Positions 16,186-25,407 of a DNA stretch of 64,000 bases are shown here, in pieces. Location of the stretch: positions 3,650,501-3,714,500 of the forward strand of contig NZ_RHJS01000002.1 in NCBI RefSeq assembly GCF_003885045.1, given 5' to 3'. The notes under the pieces were generated by a model, which was not told where the DNA came from, ran no database searches, and was given only the letters and a program-made list of their open reading frames with translations. The translations under genes and the position numbers were made by a program. The DNA comes from Schaedlerella arabinosiphila (GTDB taxonomy: Bacteria > Bacillota > Clostridia > Lachnospirales > Lachnospiraceae). Every line of letters begins with the position of its first letter. The stretch's first letter is position 1.

Positions 16186-16950
16186 ATGGAATCCAAGAAC
16201 CCGATCCAGGTATCGGAACGCATCTTCCATACCATCGAATATCTGGCGCAGTCCGGCCCTACAGGCCTGCAGGATCTGAGCAATGAGCTGGGGCTCAACA
16301 AGAGCACCGTCCACCGGATCTTAAACTCGCTCATCTGTATGGATTATGTCCGGCAGGATACCGAAACTCTGAAATACAGCCTTAGCTTCAAATTCTGCAG
16401 GATCTCCAACCAGATCCTTTCCCAAAACAGTATGATCGATATAGCCCGTCCTTATATCAAGCAGCTCGCGGAACGCAGCGGCGAAACCGTCCATCTGGTA
16501 CAGATCGACCATATCCATGCGGTCTACATCGACAAAGTGGAATCTCCCCGGAACTCGGTGCGTCTCGTGTCCATGGTGGGAAAAAGCATCCCACTCTACT
16601 GCTCCGGAGTGGGCAAGGCGATGCTGGCCGATATGCCGGATGAAAAAATCCGTTCCGTCTGGGAGCAAAGCGATATTCGGAAGATAACGGAATATACCAT
16701 CACTGATTTGGCTGATTTTCAGGAGGAGATCCGCAAGATCCGGAGAAACGGCTATTCCCTGGACAATGAGGAAAATGAACCCGGCGTCCGCTGCATTGCC
16801 GTATCCCTGAAAAGCTTCCAGGGCAAACCCTCTTATGCACTGAGTATCTCCGCGCCGAAGGACCGGATGGAGGACAGCCGGATTGAGGAACTCAAAGAAA
16901 TGATTCTGAATACAAAAGAAAAAATATCTCAGGAAACAGGAAGCTTTTAG
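16186..16950 (+). CDS. IclR-family transcriptional regulator of KDG utilisation
   Basis: About 254 residues. The N-terminal winged helix-turn-helix includes GLQDLSNELGLNKSTVHRILNSL near residues 28-50. The C-terminal IclR effector domain runs from SMIDIARPYIKQLAERSGETVHLV to near the end and contains YCSGVGKAMLADM. The ATG at 16186 follows AGAGGTGA; a GTG nine bases earlier overlaps that site. Divergent from eda-kdgK with palindromes between them, it probably represses that operon until KDG is present, as KdgR does. Ligand is inferred. Confidence 0.88.
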   Translation: MESKNPIQVSERIFHTIEYLAQSGPTGLQDLSNELGLNKSTVHRILNSLICMDYVRQDTETLKYSLSFKFCRISNQILSQNSMIDIARPYIKQLAERSGETVHLVQIDHIHAVYIDKVESPRNSVRLVSMVGKSIPLYCSGVGKAMLADMPDEKIRSVWEQSDIRKITEYTITDLADFQEEIRKIRRNGYSLDNEENEPGVRCIAVSLKSFQGKPSYALSISAPKDRMEDSRIEELKEMILNTKEKISQETGSF

Positions 16951-16969
16951 CACAGGCTTCCTGTTTTTT
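16936..16969 (+). terminator. Terminator of the IclR gene
   Basis: ACAGGAAGC pairs with GCTTCCTGT and is followed by TTTTTT. The stem starts inside the last codons. Confidence 0.85.
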
Positions 16970-16972
16970 CCT

Positions 16973-17016
16973 GTCATCGTACGCCAAAAGGCGGCAGGCT
17001 TTCGGCATACGATGAC
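16973..17016. repeat. Palindromic repeat, second family
   Basis: GTCATCGTA and TACGATGAC close a hairpin with an inner CGCC/GGCG stem. A related stretch (GGCAG..TTTC.GCATACGATG) occurs near 34453-34475, and its CTGCCGCCTTTGGCG arm near 34401-34415. It lies at the 3' end of the HAD gene but has no U-tract. Confidence 0.55.
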
Positions 17017-17025
17017 GCACTTTTC

Positions 17026-17676
17026 TCAGGATCCGAAGACAACCGGATAGATATCTTTTACAGTCTCTGCGATATAGGAAGCCCCTGCCTCCTTCAATTC
17101 CGTATAGTCCCCATATCCGAACAGTACGCCCAGGGAGTCGATCCCGTTTTTTTTGGCTCCCAGAATATCATGCTCCCGGTCGCCCACCATCAGCACCCTG
17201 GACCGATCCGGAATATCGCAGGTCTCAAGCACATAGGCGATTACCTCATCCTTTTTTGTGCGGGTTTCGTCCAGGCTCGCGCCTGTGATCTGTTCAAAAT
17301 AGTCCGCCAGGCCGAAATGCTCCAGAATCCTTTTTGCAAAGACCTGGGGCTTTGAGGTCGCCACAATGGCCCTTTTTCCGGAATTCCGGATCTCTTTCAA
17401 CAGATCCTCTATGCCAAAATATACCGTATTTTCGAAAATCCCCTTGTCCACATAGTACTCTCTGTAATACTCCACCGCCTTTTCGGCTTCCTTTGCGGAA
17501 AATCCGTAATATTTCTCAAAGGATTCCCTTAACGGCGGTCCGATAAATTTGTACAGCTCCGTTCTATCTGTCACTTCAATCCCGTACTTTTTTAATGCAT
17601 ATGCCACGGAATTGGTAATTCCCAGCCCGGAATCCGTCAATGTCCCGTCCAGATCAAATAAGATCACATCATACAT
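17026..17676 (-). CDS. HAD-superfamily phosphatase (Gph/PpaX-like)
   Basis: A 216-residue haloacid-dehalogenase-type hydrolase. Motif I is DLDGTLTDSG near residue 7 (both Asp present), motif II is the Thr/Ser in VATSKP near 110, motif III is Lys near 143, and motif IV is MVGDREHDILGA near 166. The alpha-helical cap after motif I is that of phosphoglycolate phosphatase-like enzymes. The physiological substrate cannot be fixed. It lies alone between iclR and upp. Confidence 0.85.
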   Translation of the reverse strand: MYDVILFDLDGTLTDSGLGITNSVAYALKKYGIEVTDRTELYKFIGPPLRESFEKYYGFSAKEAEKAVEYYREYYVDKGIFENTVYFGIEDLLKEIRNSGKRAIVATSKPQVFAKRILEHFGLADYFEQITGASLDETRTKKDEVIAYVLETCDIPDRSRVLMVGDREHDILGAKKNGIDSLGVLFGYGDYTELKEAGASYIAETVKDIYPVVFGS

Positions 17677-17767
17677 GGCTTCTTCTCCTTTTCGTCATTT
17701 TTCCTGCTTTTATCTTAGCATAATTTCCCCAAACCTGGAAGCCGGAAGATGGATTTGCGAACCGGGA

Positions 17768-17796
17768 TTGACTTTACACTGAAGTTTCGCTAAAAT
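17768..17796 (+). promoter_or_regulatory. Promoter of upp
   Basis: TTGACT (17768-17773), a 17-bp spacer and TAAAAT (17791-17796), about 50 bp before the upp start. Confidence 0.7.
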
Positions 17797-17847
17797 GTCC
17801 ATAGTATCTACAGAAAAAGCATCTATAGAAAAACAGAGGTATAACAC

Positions 17848-18477
17848 ATGAAAAACGTATTTATTATGGATCATCCTTTGATTCAGCACAAGATTTCCCT
17901 GCTCCGCAAAAAAGAAACCGGAACCAATGAGTTCCGCAGGCTGGTAGAAGAGATTGCCGTCCTGATCGGTTTCGAAGCTTTCAGGGATCTGCCGCTGGAG
18001 GATGTGGAGGTAGAGACCCCCATCGAGACATGCATGACACCGATGCTTGCCGGCAAGAAGCTGGCCGTCGTTCCCGTCCTGCGTGCCGGATTGGGGATGG
18101 TGAACGGCATCACGACGCTTGTCCCGTCAGCTAAGATCGGGCATATCGGGCTTTACCGCGATCCTGAGACTCACGAGCCGCATGAATACTACTGCAAGCT
18201 CCCGGTGCCTATTGAACAGCGCCAGATCGTGGTTGTCGATCCCATGCTCGCTACAGGGGGCTCGGCGGTAGCCGCAGTGGACTTTATCAAAAAACACGGC
18301 GGCAAAACAATCAAATGCATGTTTATCATCGCCGCACCGGAAGGAATCGAGCGTCTCACGAAGGCCCACCCGGACGTACAGGTCTATGTCGGGCATCTGG
18401 ACAGGGAGCTGAACGAGGCCGCCTACATCTGCCCGGGACTCGGCGACGCCGGCGACCGCATCTTTGGAACGAAATAA
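17848..18477 (+). CDS. upp: Uracil phosphoribosyltransferase
   Basis: A 209-residue salvage enzyme making UMP from uracil and PRPP. It starts [19 protein letters not shown], the family N-terminus. [12 protein letters not shown] is near 80, the PRPP-binding [19 protein letters not shown] near 130-148, and the uracil-binding C-terminal [16 protein letters not shown]. The start has AGAGGT upstream. It is a single-gene unit with its own promoter and terminator. Confidence 0.97.
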   Translation: MKNVFIMDHPLIQHKISLLRKKETGTNEFRRLVEEIAVLIGFEAFRDLPLEDVEVETPIETCMTPMLAGKKLAVVPVLRAGLGMVNGITTLVPSAKIGHIGLYRDPETHEPHEYYCKLPVPIEQRQIVVVDPMLATGGSAVAAVDFIKKHGGKTIKCMFIIAAPEGIERLTKAHPDVQVYVGHLDRELNEAAYICPGLGDAGDRIFGTK

Positions 18478-18488
18478 TAAAAAAAGTG

Positions 18489-18520
18489 AAATCCCGGAGA
18501 CATTCCCCGGGATTTCTTTC
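18489..18520 (+). terminator. Terminator of upp
   Basis: AAATCCCGG pairs with CCGGGATTT and is followed by a T-rich CTTTC tail. Confidence 0.75.
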
Positions 18521-18585
18521 ATATGATACATTTCTGTTTTTTCATCCGGCGCACCGGTTCTTTTTTACATATCTGATACGGTTTC

Positions 18586-19386
18586 TTACGGTCTCTGTCC
18601 CATTCCGCCTTCCAGAGTGATCGTCTCGCCGGACATATACTTGAAGTCCGGAGAAGCAAGCTGCACGCAGACACGCCCGATCTCCAGCTCCGCGTCTCCG
18701 TAATGTCCTGCCGGCGGCATATGCACATTCGCCTTGAAAGCATCCGGATAAGCTGCCTCAAAGTTCTCAAGCTGTGCGGTCCAGGCCAACGGGCACACGA
18801 TGTTGACATTGATTCCGTCCTTGCCCCACTCGGTTGCCGCCACGCGGGTCAGTCCGCGGATGCCTTCTTTTGCAGCCGCATACGCGCACTGTCCGAAGTT
18901 TCCGAATAATCCCGCGCCGGACGCGAAGTTGATCACAGAGCCCTTTGTCTCTTTCAGATGCGGATAGCAGGCTTTCATATAGTAGAAGGTTGCATACAGT
19001 CCGGAGTACAATGCCAGATTAAACTGGTCTGTCGTGTGATCCGCAAGGGTTACTCCGGAAGCAGAAGCCTGGGCGTTGTTGATCAGAACATCAATTCTTC
19101 CGAACGCATCCATGGCCTGCTTTACCACATTTTCAACGACCGCCTCATTGTCTGAACCGGCGCTGACATCCGCCTGAATCGGCAGAACCTTGACATTGTA
19201 AAGCTTCTCCAATTCTTCCTTGGCGTCAGTCAGCTTCTGCACATTCCGCCCTGTGATGACGATATTCGCACCTTCTTTTGCGTATGCGGTCGCAATTCCG
19301 TATCCGATGGAGCCGCATCTTCCGTCACGCAGAACCGCTCTTCCTCCGCCTGTGATGATTACTGTCTTTCCTGTCAAAAATCCCAT
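18586..19386 (-). CDS. Short-chain dehydrogenase, candidate 12-alpha-hydroxysteroid dehydrogenase
   Basis: A 266-residue SDR. The dinucleotide site is a stretched TGGGRAV..CGSIGYGIA near 13-32, the usual NNAG motif reads NNAQASASG near 106, and the catalytic Ser and Tyr-x3-Lys lie in NFASGAGLFG and CAYAAAKEG. The NNAQASASG signature, SGLYATFYYMKACYP and the C-terminal TLEGGMGQRP are recalled from NADP-dependent 12-alpha-hydroxysteroid dehydrogenases of bile-acid-converting clostridia. That match is from memory and needs a database check. SDR is certain; bile acid activity is a candidate. The gene stands alone. Confidence 0.7.
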   Translation of the reverse strand: MGFLTGKTVIITGGGRAVLRDGRCGSIGYGIATAYAKEGANIVITGRNVQKLTDAKEELEKLYNVKVLPIQADVSAGSDNEAVVENVVKQAMDAFGRIDVLINNAQASASGVTLADHTTDQFNLALYSGLYATFYYMKACYPHLKETKGSVINFASGAGLFGNFGQCAYAAAKEGIRGLTRVAATEWGKDGINVNIVCPLAWTAQLENFEAAYPDAFKANVHMPPAGHYGDAELEIGRVCVQLASPDFKYMSGETITLEGGMGQRP

Positions 19387-19464
19387 ATCTTTGACCTCCT
19401 TCTTTCTATACTGATTCTTTAAATTAATGCACCTGCTTGTACAGATACGAATTAATTTCCTTTA

Positions 19465-21732
19465 TCACGCCTGCCTTTTCAGGTAGTAGAAGCCGTATGG
19501 AGGGATATGTACGCCTGCCGGCTGGATTTCTTCTCCGGAGATCAGATCCACATAGCTTCCGTCGATCTCGTTGATCCACGCGATCTTGTCATATTCGCTG
19601 AAATTGAACAGCCCGAACAGCTTCTCCCCTTCGAAGTATCTTCCGATGCAAAGCACTCCCTGCTCCCAGGTCTCTACCGTCCATACATTGGCGTTGGTCA
19701 CGAATACCTTCTCGGATTTTCGGATCTCTTCCAACTGGTTCAGCCTGCCGAACAGCTTTCCTTCAACCGTTTCGGAATCCGTGATATTCTTCGCCAGATC
19801 CCATCTCATAGCTCCCCGGTGGATATAGCGGGAATCCTCTACCTTATCCGGGTCCTCCTTATAGGTATAGTCGTTGACCTGTCCCATCTCATCTCCGCTG
19901 TACAGCACCGGAATCCCGGACTGCATAAACATATAGGCGTGCAGCATCACGTCCATCTGGATCGCCCTCTCCATGGCCTGTGCGTCCTCTTCAAAGCCTG
20001 CCTTTTCGATTCCGCACATGGATGCGGTAGTGCCACAGAAACGCGCGTCTCCAAGCACCAGATCCTCATTGTAAAGCACGCCCCGGCTGGTGCTGTTGCC
20101 GGTATAGCCGCGGAAATAGTCGTTCAGATACTGCTTGTGGGTGCGCTCATGTATCCCTTCCTTCTCCAGAGTCGGATAATCCAGCCCCCATCCGATGTCA
20201 TCGTGGCAGCGCAGATAATTCAGGAATACATACTCCTTCGGCAGATTATTCACAATATCAAGCTGCCGCTTGAGAAGCCGTACATCCCTGGTGGCTACCG
20301 TGTGCCATGTGGTGGCCATCGTGGTCACATTGTAGAGCATATGGCATTCCGGTTTTTCCACGGTTCCAAAATAAGGCACCACCTTCTCCGGTTCCATAAC
20401 CACTTCTCCCAGAAGGAGGATACCCGGGCAGACGATCTCACCGATCATACGCATCATACGTACAATGGTGTGTACCCTTGGCAGGTTCCTGCAGTCCGTA
20501 TTCAGTTCTTTCCATATGTAGGGCACCGCATCGATTCGAATGACATCAATTCCCTTATTTGCAAAAAACAGAAAATTGTACATCATCTCATTGAATACCC
20601 TTGGGTTTTTATAATTCAAATCCCACTGATAGGGATAAAACGTCGTCATTACATAATGCTTGATATCATCCAGCCAGGTAAAGTTCCCAGGCGCCGTAGT
20701 CGGGAATACCTGGGGCACAGTGCGCTCATACTGCTGCGGGATGGCGTCATTGTCATAGAAGAAATACCGGCTCATATATTCGCCGTCGCCCTGGCGCGCG
20801 CGCTTCGCCCACTCATGATCCTCCGAGGTATGGTTCATGACAAAATCCATACATACATTCATGTTCTTCTTGCGGCACGCCGCGGTCAGGCTTTCCAGGT
20901 CTTCCATGGTTCCCAGATTTTCCTGTACCTTCCGGAAATCTGAAACTGCGTATCCGCCGTCGGATCTTCCTTTCGGAGTCTCCAGAAACGGCATCAGATG
21001 GATGTAATTCACATTGCTCTTTTCCAGATAGTCCAGCCTGGCTTCTACCCCTTTGATATTTCCCGCGAAATTATCTATGTAAAGCATCATTCCAAGCATA
21101 TCGTTCTGCTTGTACCAGTTCGGATTCTCCTCCCGCTTCCGGTCTGATTCCTTCAGTTCCAGGTTTCGTTCCTCATAGAACCGGTGAAGGTTGTCGCACA
21201 GCTCCGCAAACATGGAATCATTGCCGTACACTTCAGTATAAAGCCATTTCAGTTCATCAAAATGGCGCTGGAATCTTCTTTTGTATTCTTCCTCCTGGCG
21301 GTTTTTCTCTTCCTCTGTAAGCTCAGAAGCCGCCTTCTTCTCCTCTGCAGGCGCCGCTTTCTCAGCCGCTTCCAGTTCTGCTTTTTCCTCTATCTTCTCA
21401 GACTCCTTCGACTCTGCTTTTTCCTCTATCTTCTCAGACTCCTCAGGCTCTGCTTTTTCCTCTATCTTCTCAGACTCCTCAGGCTCTGCTTTTTCCTCTA
21501 TCTTCTCTGCTTCCTTTGGCTCTGCCTCTTCCACTGTCTCTGCTGCTTCTTTTACTTCTGTCTCGGACTCCGCTGTCTCTGCTTCCGTCTGCACATCAGG
21601 AGAAGGGATCTCTCCGGTTGCTGCCTGCCCGGCTGTCTCCTGTGCCTTTGTCGTTTCTGTCACTTCCGCAGCGTTTTGCACCTGTTTCTTGATGTTGTCT
21701 TTCTTGGCCCTGGCCGCTTTTTTTCTGCTCAT
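19465..21732 (-). CDS. Amylosucrase-type GH13 glycoside hydrolase with repetitive charged N-terminal extension
   Basis: A 755-residue protein. Residues 1 to about 150 are an Ala/Glu/Lys-rich low-complexity extension with four tandem 12-residue repeats (AEPEESEKIEEK type). After it comes the amylosucrase layout: a helical region (EEYKRRFQRHFDELKWLYTEVYG part), then a GH13 barrel with MNHTSEDHEWA, the nucleophile region VIRIDAVPY, acid/base LLLGEVVMEP and the third Asp in CHDDIGW. Such enzymes act on sucrose or phosphorylate/transfer glucosyl units. No signal peptide is seen; the basic start MSRKKAARAKK is not secretory. Family is confident; exact activity is not. Confidence 0.82.
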   Translation of the reverse strand: MSRKKAARAKKDNIKKQVQNAAEVTETTKAQETAGQAATGEIPSPDVQTEAETAESETEVKEAAETVEEAEPKEAEKIEEKAEPEESEKIEEKAEPEESEKIEEKAESKESEKIEEKAELEAAEKAAPAEEKKAASELTEEEKNRQEEEYKRRFQRHFDELKWLYTEVYGNDSMFAELCDNLHRFYEERNLELKESDRKREENPNWYKQNDMLGMMLYIDNFAGNIKGVEARLDYLEKSNVNYIHLMPFLETPKGRSDGGYAVSDFRKVQENLGTMEDLESLTAACRKKNMNVCMDFVMNHTSEDHEWAKRARQGDGEYMSRYFFYDNDAIPQQYERTVPQVFPTTAPGNFTWLDDIKHYVMTTFYPYQWDLNYKNPRVFNEMMYNFLFFANKGIDVIRIDAVPYIWKELNTDCRNLPRVHTIVRMMRMIGEIVCPGILLLGEVVMEPEKVVPYFGTVEKPECHMLYNVTTMATTWHTVATRDVRLLKRQLDIVNNLPKEYVFLNYLRCHDDIGWGLDYPTLEKEGIHERTHKQYLNDYFRGYTGNSTSRGVLYNEDLVLGDARFCGTTASMCGIEKAGFEEDAQAMERAIQMDVMLHAYMFMQSGIPVLYSGDEMGQVNDYTYKEDPDKVEDSRYIHRGAMRWDLAKNITDSETVEGKLFGRLNQLEEIRKSEKVFVTNANVWTVETWEQGVLCIGRYFEGEKLFGLFNFSEYDKIAWINEIDGSYVDLISGEEIQPAGVHIPPYGFYYLKRQA
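21377..21520 (-). repeat. Four tandem 36-bp in-frame repeats
   Basis: Units start at 21377, 21413, 21449 and 21485 and are nearly identical, each encoding 12 residues (K/E-rich). They sit in the N-terminal extension of the amylosucrase-type gene and may vary in number between strains. Confidence 0.85.
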
Positions 21733-21891
21733 GATTCATCCTCCCGTTCCGAATTACATAGTACCGCGGTGCACCGGACCAAATGCGGACCTCGCTGTGT
21801 CCGCCGCCCCGTAAAAGCTGCCGCAGGCAGAATTTACGCAGGTCTTTCTATCTTCGTCCGGCATCCGCTTATGCAACTAACTCCACGTAAA

Positions 21892-21920
21892 ATGATAGCA
21901 TACCCGACTTTAGAAAACAA
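21892..21920 (-). promoter_or_regulatory. Promoter of the amylosucrase-type gene; long structured leader follows
   Basis: On the minus strand TTGTTT (21915-21920), a 17-bp spacer and TATCAT (21892-21897). The leader from about 21885 to 21733 is 150 nt and contains several hairpins (CGTAAA/TTTACG around CTGCC/GGCAG; GCGGAC/GTCCGC). No known riboswitch core was recognised in it. Confidence 0.55.
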
Positions 21921-22011
21921 CCGTTTCAAACCGATATGTTGCACAAATTTTCACTCTTTTTTTTGTATGTTTCTTTGCCGCAGCCGCTTTCAAAGCGGAG
22001 GAAAAAGAGCC

Positions 22012-22476
22012 TTACAGATTCCGCACCTTGAACTCTCTCTGGGCCTCCCGCTTCTGATCCTTTTTGGCGATATCGTCCCGCTTATCATACTGCTTCTTTC
22101 CCTTCGCCAGCCCGATCTCAAGCTTCACCAGGCTGCCGCTGAAATACACCCTGAGGGGAACCACCGTATTGCCCTTTTCCTTCATCTTTCCGAAGATCTT
22201 ATCAATCTCTTTTTTGTGAAGAAGGAGCTTCCTCACCCGAAGGGGGTCTTTATTGAAAATATTTCCTTTTTCGTAAGGCGAGATATGCATTCCATAGATA
22301 AACATCTCTCTGTCCTCCACACGGATAAACGACTCCTTGATGCTGCACTGTCCCATCCGCAGGGACTTCACCTCCGTTCCGTGAAGCACGAGCCCCGCCT
22401 CGTATTTTTCCAGGATAAAATAATCATGGTATGCTTTTTTATTATTCGCGATCAACTTGCCCTCTGCCTTGCCCAT
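22012..22476 (-). CDS. smpB: SsrA-binding protein SmpB
   Basis: A 154-residue tmRNA partner for ribosome rescue. Seen are [14 protein letters not shown] at the start, the conserved [13 protein letters not shown] near 30, and a basic C-terminal tail [18 protein letters not shown]. The start at 22476 gives the standard length; the longer frame would overlap the rnr stop and lacks homology. It follows rnr by 67 bp, the usual rnr-smpB order. The ssrA gene itself was not found in the following 280 bp. Confidence 0.95.
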   Translation of the reverse strand: MGKAEGKLIANNKKAYHDYFILEKYEAGLVLHGTEVKSLRMGQCSIKESFIRVEDREMFIYGMHISPYEKGNIFNKDPLRVRKLLLHKKEIDKIFGKMKEKGNTVVPLRVYFSGSLVKLEIGLAKGKKQYDKRDDIAKKDQKREAQREFKVRNL

Positions 22477-22543
22477 AATGTATGCCTTTCTCTTTAAAAT
22501 CCGGCCGCTGTCCGTTGATTGGGCCGCGGTCTCCAGTCCCGGG

Positions 22544-24676
22544 TCATGACACGAATCCGAACTGTATCGTCCTCTGCACCCTGTCTGTCTCCAGAACCCG
22601 GACCCGTACGGTCTGCCCCAGCCTGTAGACATGATGGGTGCGCTCCCCGATCAGTTCATGGCGGTCTTCCCAGTATTCATAATGGTCGTCCGTCATATTG
22701 ACCACATGTACCAGTCCCTCAATCGTATTGGGCAGCTCCACATAAGCCCCCCATTTTGTGATTCCGGAAATCACGCCTTCAAATTCTTCCCCGATCCGCT
22801 CCTGCATATATTCCACTTTTTTTAATTTTACGGTCTCCCGCTCCGCTTCCTCCGCGCGCCGTTCCATGACGCTGGACTGCATCGCCACCTCCGGAAGGAT
22901 CTTTTCATAATGCGCCATCCTATCCTCCGTCATGCGGCCTCGGATATTCTCCTTGATAATCCGGTGGATCTGCAGATCCGGATACCTGCGGATGGGTGAG
23001 GTAAAATGCGTATAATACTTGGCCGCCAGCCCGAAATGCCCCGTATTTTCCCACGTATACTTGGCCTGCTTCATAGATCTCAGCGCCAGGCGGCTGATCA
23101 GCGCTTCCTCAGGAGTTCCCTCCACCTTGCCCAGAAGCTTCTGCACCTCTTTCGGACGCACCTCGTTTCCCACATGGATATGATAGCCGAAATTATCGAT
23201 AAACGTGCTCAGTTTTCTAATCTTATCGTCATCCGGAGTCTCGTGGGTCCGGTACAAAAAGGGAAGCTGCCTCCAGTAATACTCCTCGGCCACGGTTTCA
23301 TTTGCCAGAAGCATAAAGTCCTCAATCAGCTTGGTCGCCACATTCCGGTCGTAAGGTCTGATCTCCACGGGCCTTCCGTTTTCATCCAGCATCATCTTCG
23401 TCTCCGGAAAATCGAAATCTATGGAACCCCTCTGATGCCGCTTCTTACGCAGAATACGGGACAGCTCCGCCATCCGCTCAAACAGGGGAACCAGCCCCTC
23501 ATACCGTCTGATCTCCTCAGGGTCCTGTTCTTCCAGGATCTTCGCTACGCTGGTATAGCTCATGCGCTCGTCCACACAGATCACCGTCTCCGCGATCTCC
23601 GAATCCACCACTTCCCCTTTTGCATTTACCCGCATAATACAGCTCAGGGCCAGACGGTCCTCCCCCGCGTTGAGGGAGCAGATTCCGTTGGACAGCTTGT
23701 GGGGCAGCATGGGGATCACCCGGTCCGAAAGGTATACGCTGGTTCCGCGCTTTAATGCCTCCCGGTCCAGCGCGCTGTTCTCCTGGACATAATTGGTCAC
23801 ATCCGCAATGTGCACGCCCAGCCGGTAGCAGTCCCCTTCCTTAGTAAGGGACACGGCATCGTCCAGATCCTTCGCGTCCTCGCCGTCAATGGTCACCATC
23901 TGCCAATCCCGCAGATCCCTGCGGCCTGCCATATCGGCCGGAGTCACGTCCTTCCCCACCCGTTCGGCCTGGTTCATCACCTTTTCCGGAAATTCCACCG
24001 GAAGGTCAAAACCCTTTACAATTGACATGATGTCCGTCCCGGGGTCATTGATGTGGCCGATCACTTCCGACACAAAGCCCTCCGGGTTCTTCTGATCGCC
24101 GCCGTAGGAAGTCAGTTCCACGACCACTTTATGCCCGGTCATGGCGCCCTTTTCCCTGCCTGCCGGGATGTAGATATCCTTCATGATCCTCTGGTCGTCG
24201 GGCCGAACAAATCCGTAGTTCCTGCTCTTTTCATAGAGGCCCACGATGCTGACTGTCCTGTGGGACAACACACCCACGATCTTCCCCTCGGTCCGCTTCC
24301 TGCCGCGGTCCGAGTCATCCTTCTGCCGGACGATGACAAATTCCACCTCGTCTCCCTGGAAAGCGCCGCCCCTGTTTTCTTCCGCTATATAGATGTCCTC
24401 TTCCTCACCCTCCCGGCTGATAAAGCCAAAGCCTCTGGCATTGGCCTGGAAAGTTCCTGTAAGGCGCTTCGCCTGTCCTTTGGCGTACTTTCCGCGCTTG
24501 GATACATAGATCCTGCCCTCCGCTTCCAGGGCATTGAGCACTTCCTTCAATTCTTCCCTCTGCTCCCGCGGAATCTGAAGGAGCATCGCAATTTCCTTGA
24601 TCTTCATAGGCACATAGAAATCATCACAGATCAAATCATAGATAATTTTCTTGCGCTTTTCAAACGTATTATCCAT
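22544..24676 (-). CDS. rnr: Ribonuclease R
   Basis: A 710-residue 3'-5' exoribonuclease. Order: N-terminal winged helix ([10 protein letters not shown]), cold-shock domains ([13 protein letters not shown] near 73), the RNB catalytic domain with [14 protein letters not shown] near 266 (metal-binding Asp series) and HIADVTNYV, then a C-terminal S1 domain ([20 protein letters not shown] near 630). It degrades structured RNA and acts with SmpB-tmRNA on nonstop mRNA. Start ATG follows GAGGAG. Confidence 0.96.
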   Translation of the reverse strand: MDNTFEKRKKIIYDLICDDFYVPMKIKEIAMLLQIPREQREELKEVLNALEAEGRIYVSKRGKYAKGQAKRLTGTFQANARGFGFISREGEEEDIYIAEENRGGAFQGDEVEFVIVRQKDDSDRGRKRTEGKIVGVLSHRTVSIVGLYEKSRNYGFVRPDDQRIMKDIYIPAGREKGAMTGHKVVVELTSYGGDQKNPEGFVSEVIGHINDPGTDIMSIVKGFDLPVEFPEKVMNQAERVGKDVTPADMAGRRDLRDWQMVTIDGEDAKDLDDAVSLTKEGDCYRLGVHIADVTNYVQENSALDREALKRGTSVYLSDRVIPMLPHKLSNGICSLNAGEDRLALSCIMRVNAKGEVVDSEIAETVICVDERMSYTSVAKILEEQDPEEIRRYEGLVPLFERMAELSRILRKKRHQRGSIDFDFPETKMMLDENGRPVEIRPYDRNVATKLIEDFMLLANETVAEEYYWRQLPFLYRTHETPDDDKIRKLSTFIDNFGYHIHVGNEVRPKEVQKLLGKVEGTPEEALISRLALRSMKQAKYTWENTGHFGLAAKYYTHFTSPIRRYPDLQIHRIIKENIRGRMTEDRMAHYEKILPEVAMQSSVMERRAEEAERETVKLKKVEYMQERIGEEFEGVISGITKWGAYVELPNTIEGLVHVVNMTDDHYEYWEDRHELIGERTHHVYRLGQTVRVRVLETDRVQRTIQFGFVS

Positions 24677-24770
24677 ATTTTTTCTCCTCTGCTTTTTTGT
24701 CTTTCTATATCTGGAACTTTTTACACAAATCTTATCTGCATATTCTGTCCCTGGCTGATCACATTATACG

Positions 24771-24800
24771 AAAAAAACACTCTATACCGCTTATAGAGTG
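24771..24800 (-). terminator. Terminator of secG
   Basis: On the minus strand CACTCTAT pairs with ATAGAGTG and is followed by GTTTTTTT. It separates secG from rnr. Confidence 0.85.
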
Positions 24801-24920
24801 CCTTCCTCATCCTGTACCAGAGACGAAACCTATGAAACCTATCCTGCCGCTGTCCTTCGTTCCTGCCTTTCATCCTGTGAATCCTGCTGCCGTTGTTCCG
24901 CCGCGCTGCCGTGCCTGCCC

Positions 24921-25163
24921 TCAGTTAAATACACCCAGGTTCAGTACGACTGCCAGCACGATGAACAAGATCGCAAGAAACTTTGTAGACTTCACAAGCG
25001 CCCCCTCCATGGAACGTCCCTTATTCTGTCCCCAATAGGTATCTGCTACGCCGCTGATTGTCCCGAGTCCGGCTGACTTTCCTTCCTGAAGAAGAATAAT
25101 CGCTGACAATGCGATACAATCTATCACAAATAGAATCGTCAATACAATCTTTAAAATATCCAT
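24921..25163 (-). CDS. secG: Preprotein translocase subunit SecG
   Basis: An 80-residue protein with two transmembrane helices (IVLTILFVIDCIALSAIILLQ and FLAILFIVLAVVLNLGVF) joined by the conserved loop LLQEGKSAGLGTISG. It is the auxiliary SecYEG subunit. A strong AGGAGG precedes the ATG, and the gene has its own promoter and terminator, directly upstream of rnr. Confidence 0.94.
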   Translation of the reverse strand: MDILKIVLTILFVIDCIALSAIILLQEGKSAGLGTISGVADTYWGQNKGRSMEGALVKSTKFLAILFIVLAVVLNLGVFN

Positions 25164-25208
25164 CTGTGCACACCTCCTAATCTAATGGACCAACTCACAA
25201 GTAAATCT

Positions 25209-25237
25209 ATTTTAGCACACCGCTTCATAGATGGCAA
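25209..25237 (-). promoter_or_regulatory. Promoter of secG
   Basis: On the minus strand TTGCCA (25232-25237), a 17-bp spacer and TAAAAT (25209-25214). Confidence 0.7.
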
Positions 25238-25275
25238 GCATTTCTTTTGACCGTTTTTGATTCGTTAATTATATT

Positions 25276-25398
25276 GCTGCCTGCCGGTTACAGTTCACGG
25301 CCTGACCAGCCGCGGGCTGGATGTCCGCCCCATCACTGAATCGGCCGGATGCCGCGCAGCAAGTGCGCGGCACCGTATGAACTGTAACGGCAGGCAGC
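25276..25398. repeat. Dispersed palindromic repeat, copy A
   Basis: A 123-bp element between galA and secG. The ends GCTGCCTGCCG and CGGCAGGCAGC form an outer stem that continues through TTACAGTTCA/TGAACTGTAA. Inside are CCAGC/GCTGG and GCCGCGC/GCGCGGC hairpins. The right 74 bp match copy B (36342-36415) with about seven differences, at least two of them compensatory within stems. It may act as the galA 3' structure, a structured RNA or a MITE-like repeat. Confidence 0.8.
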
Positions 25399-25407
25399 CT
25401 TTTCCTT

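Noticed and set aside
19507-20943. Long plus-strand open frame (478 codons)
   Set aside because: It lies wholly antisense to the amylosucrase-type gene and its product has no recognisable domain.
21733-22011. Possible tmRNA (ssrA) beside smpB
   Set aside because: The sequence has no tRNA-like TTCGA arm with terminal CCA, no ANDNYA-type tag frame and is too short.
21184-22497. Long plus-strand open frame (437 codons)
   Set aside because: Antisense to the repetitive N-terminus of the GH13 gene and smpB; its Leu/Phe/Cys-rich protein is a shadow of the Glu/Lys repeats.
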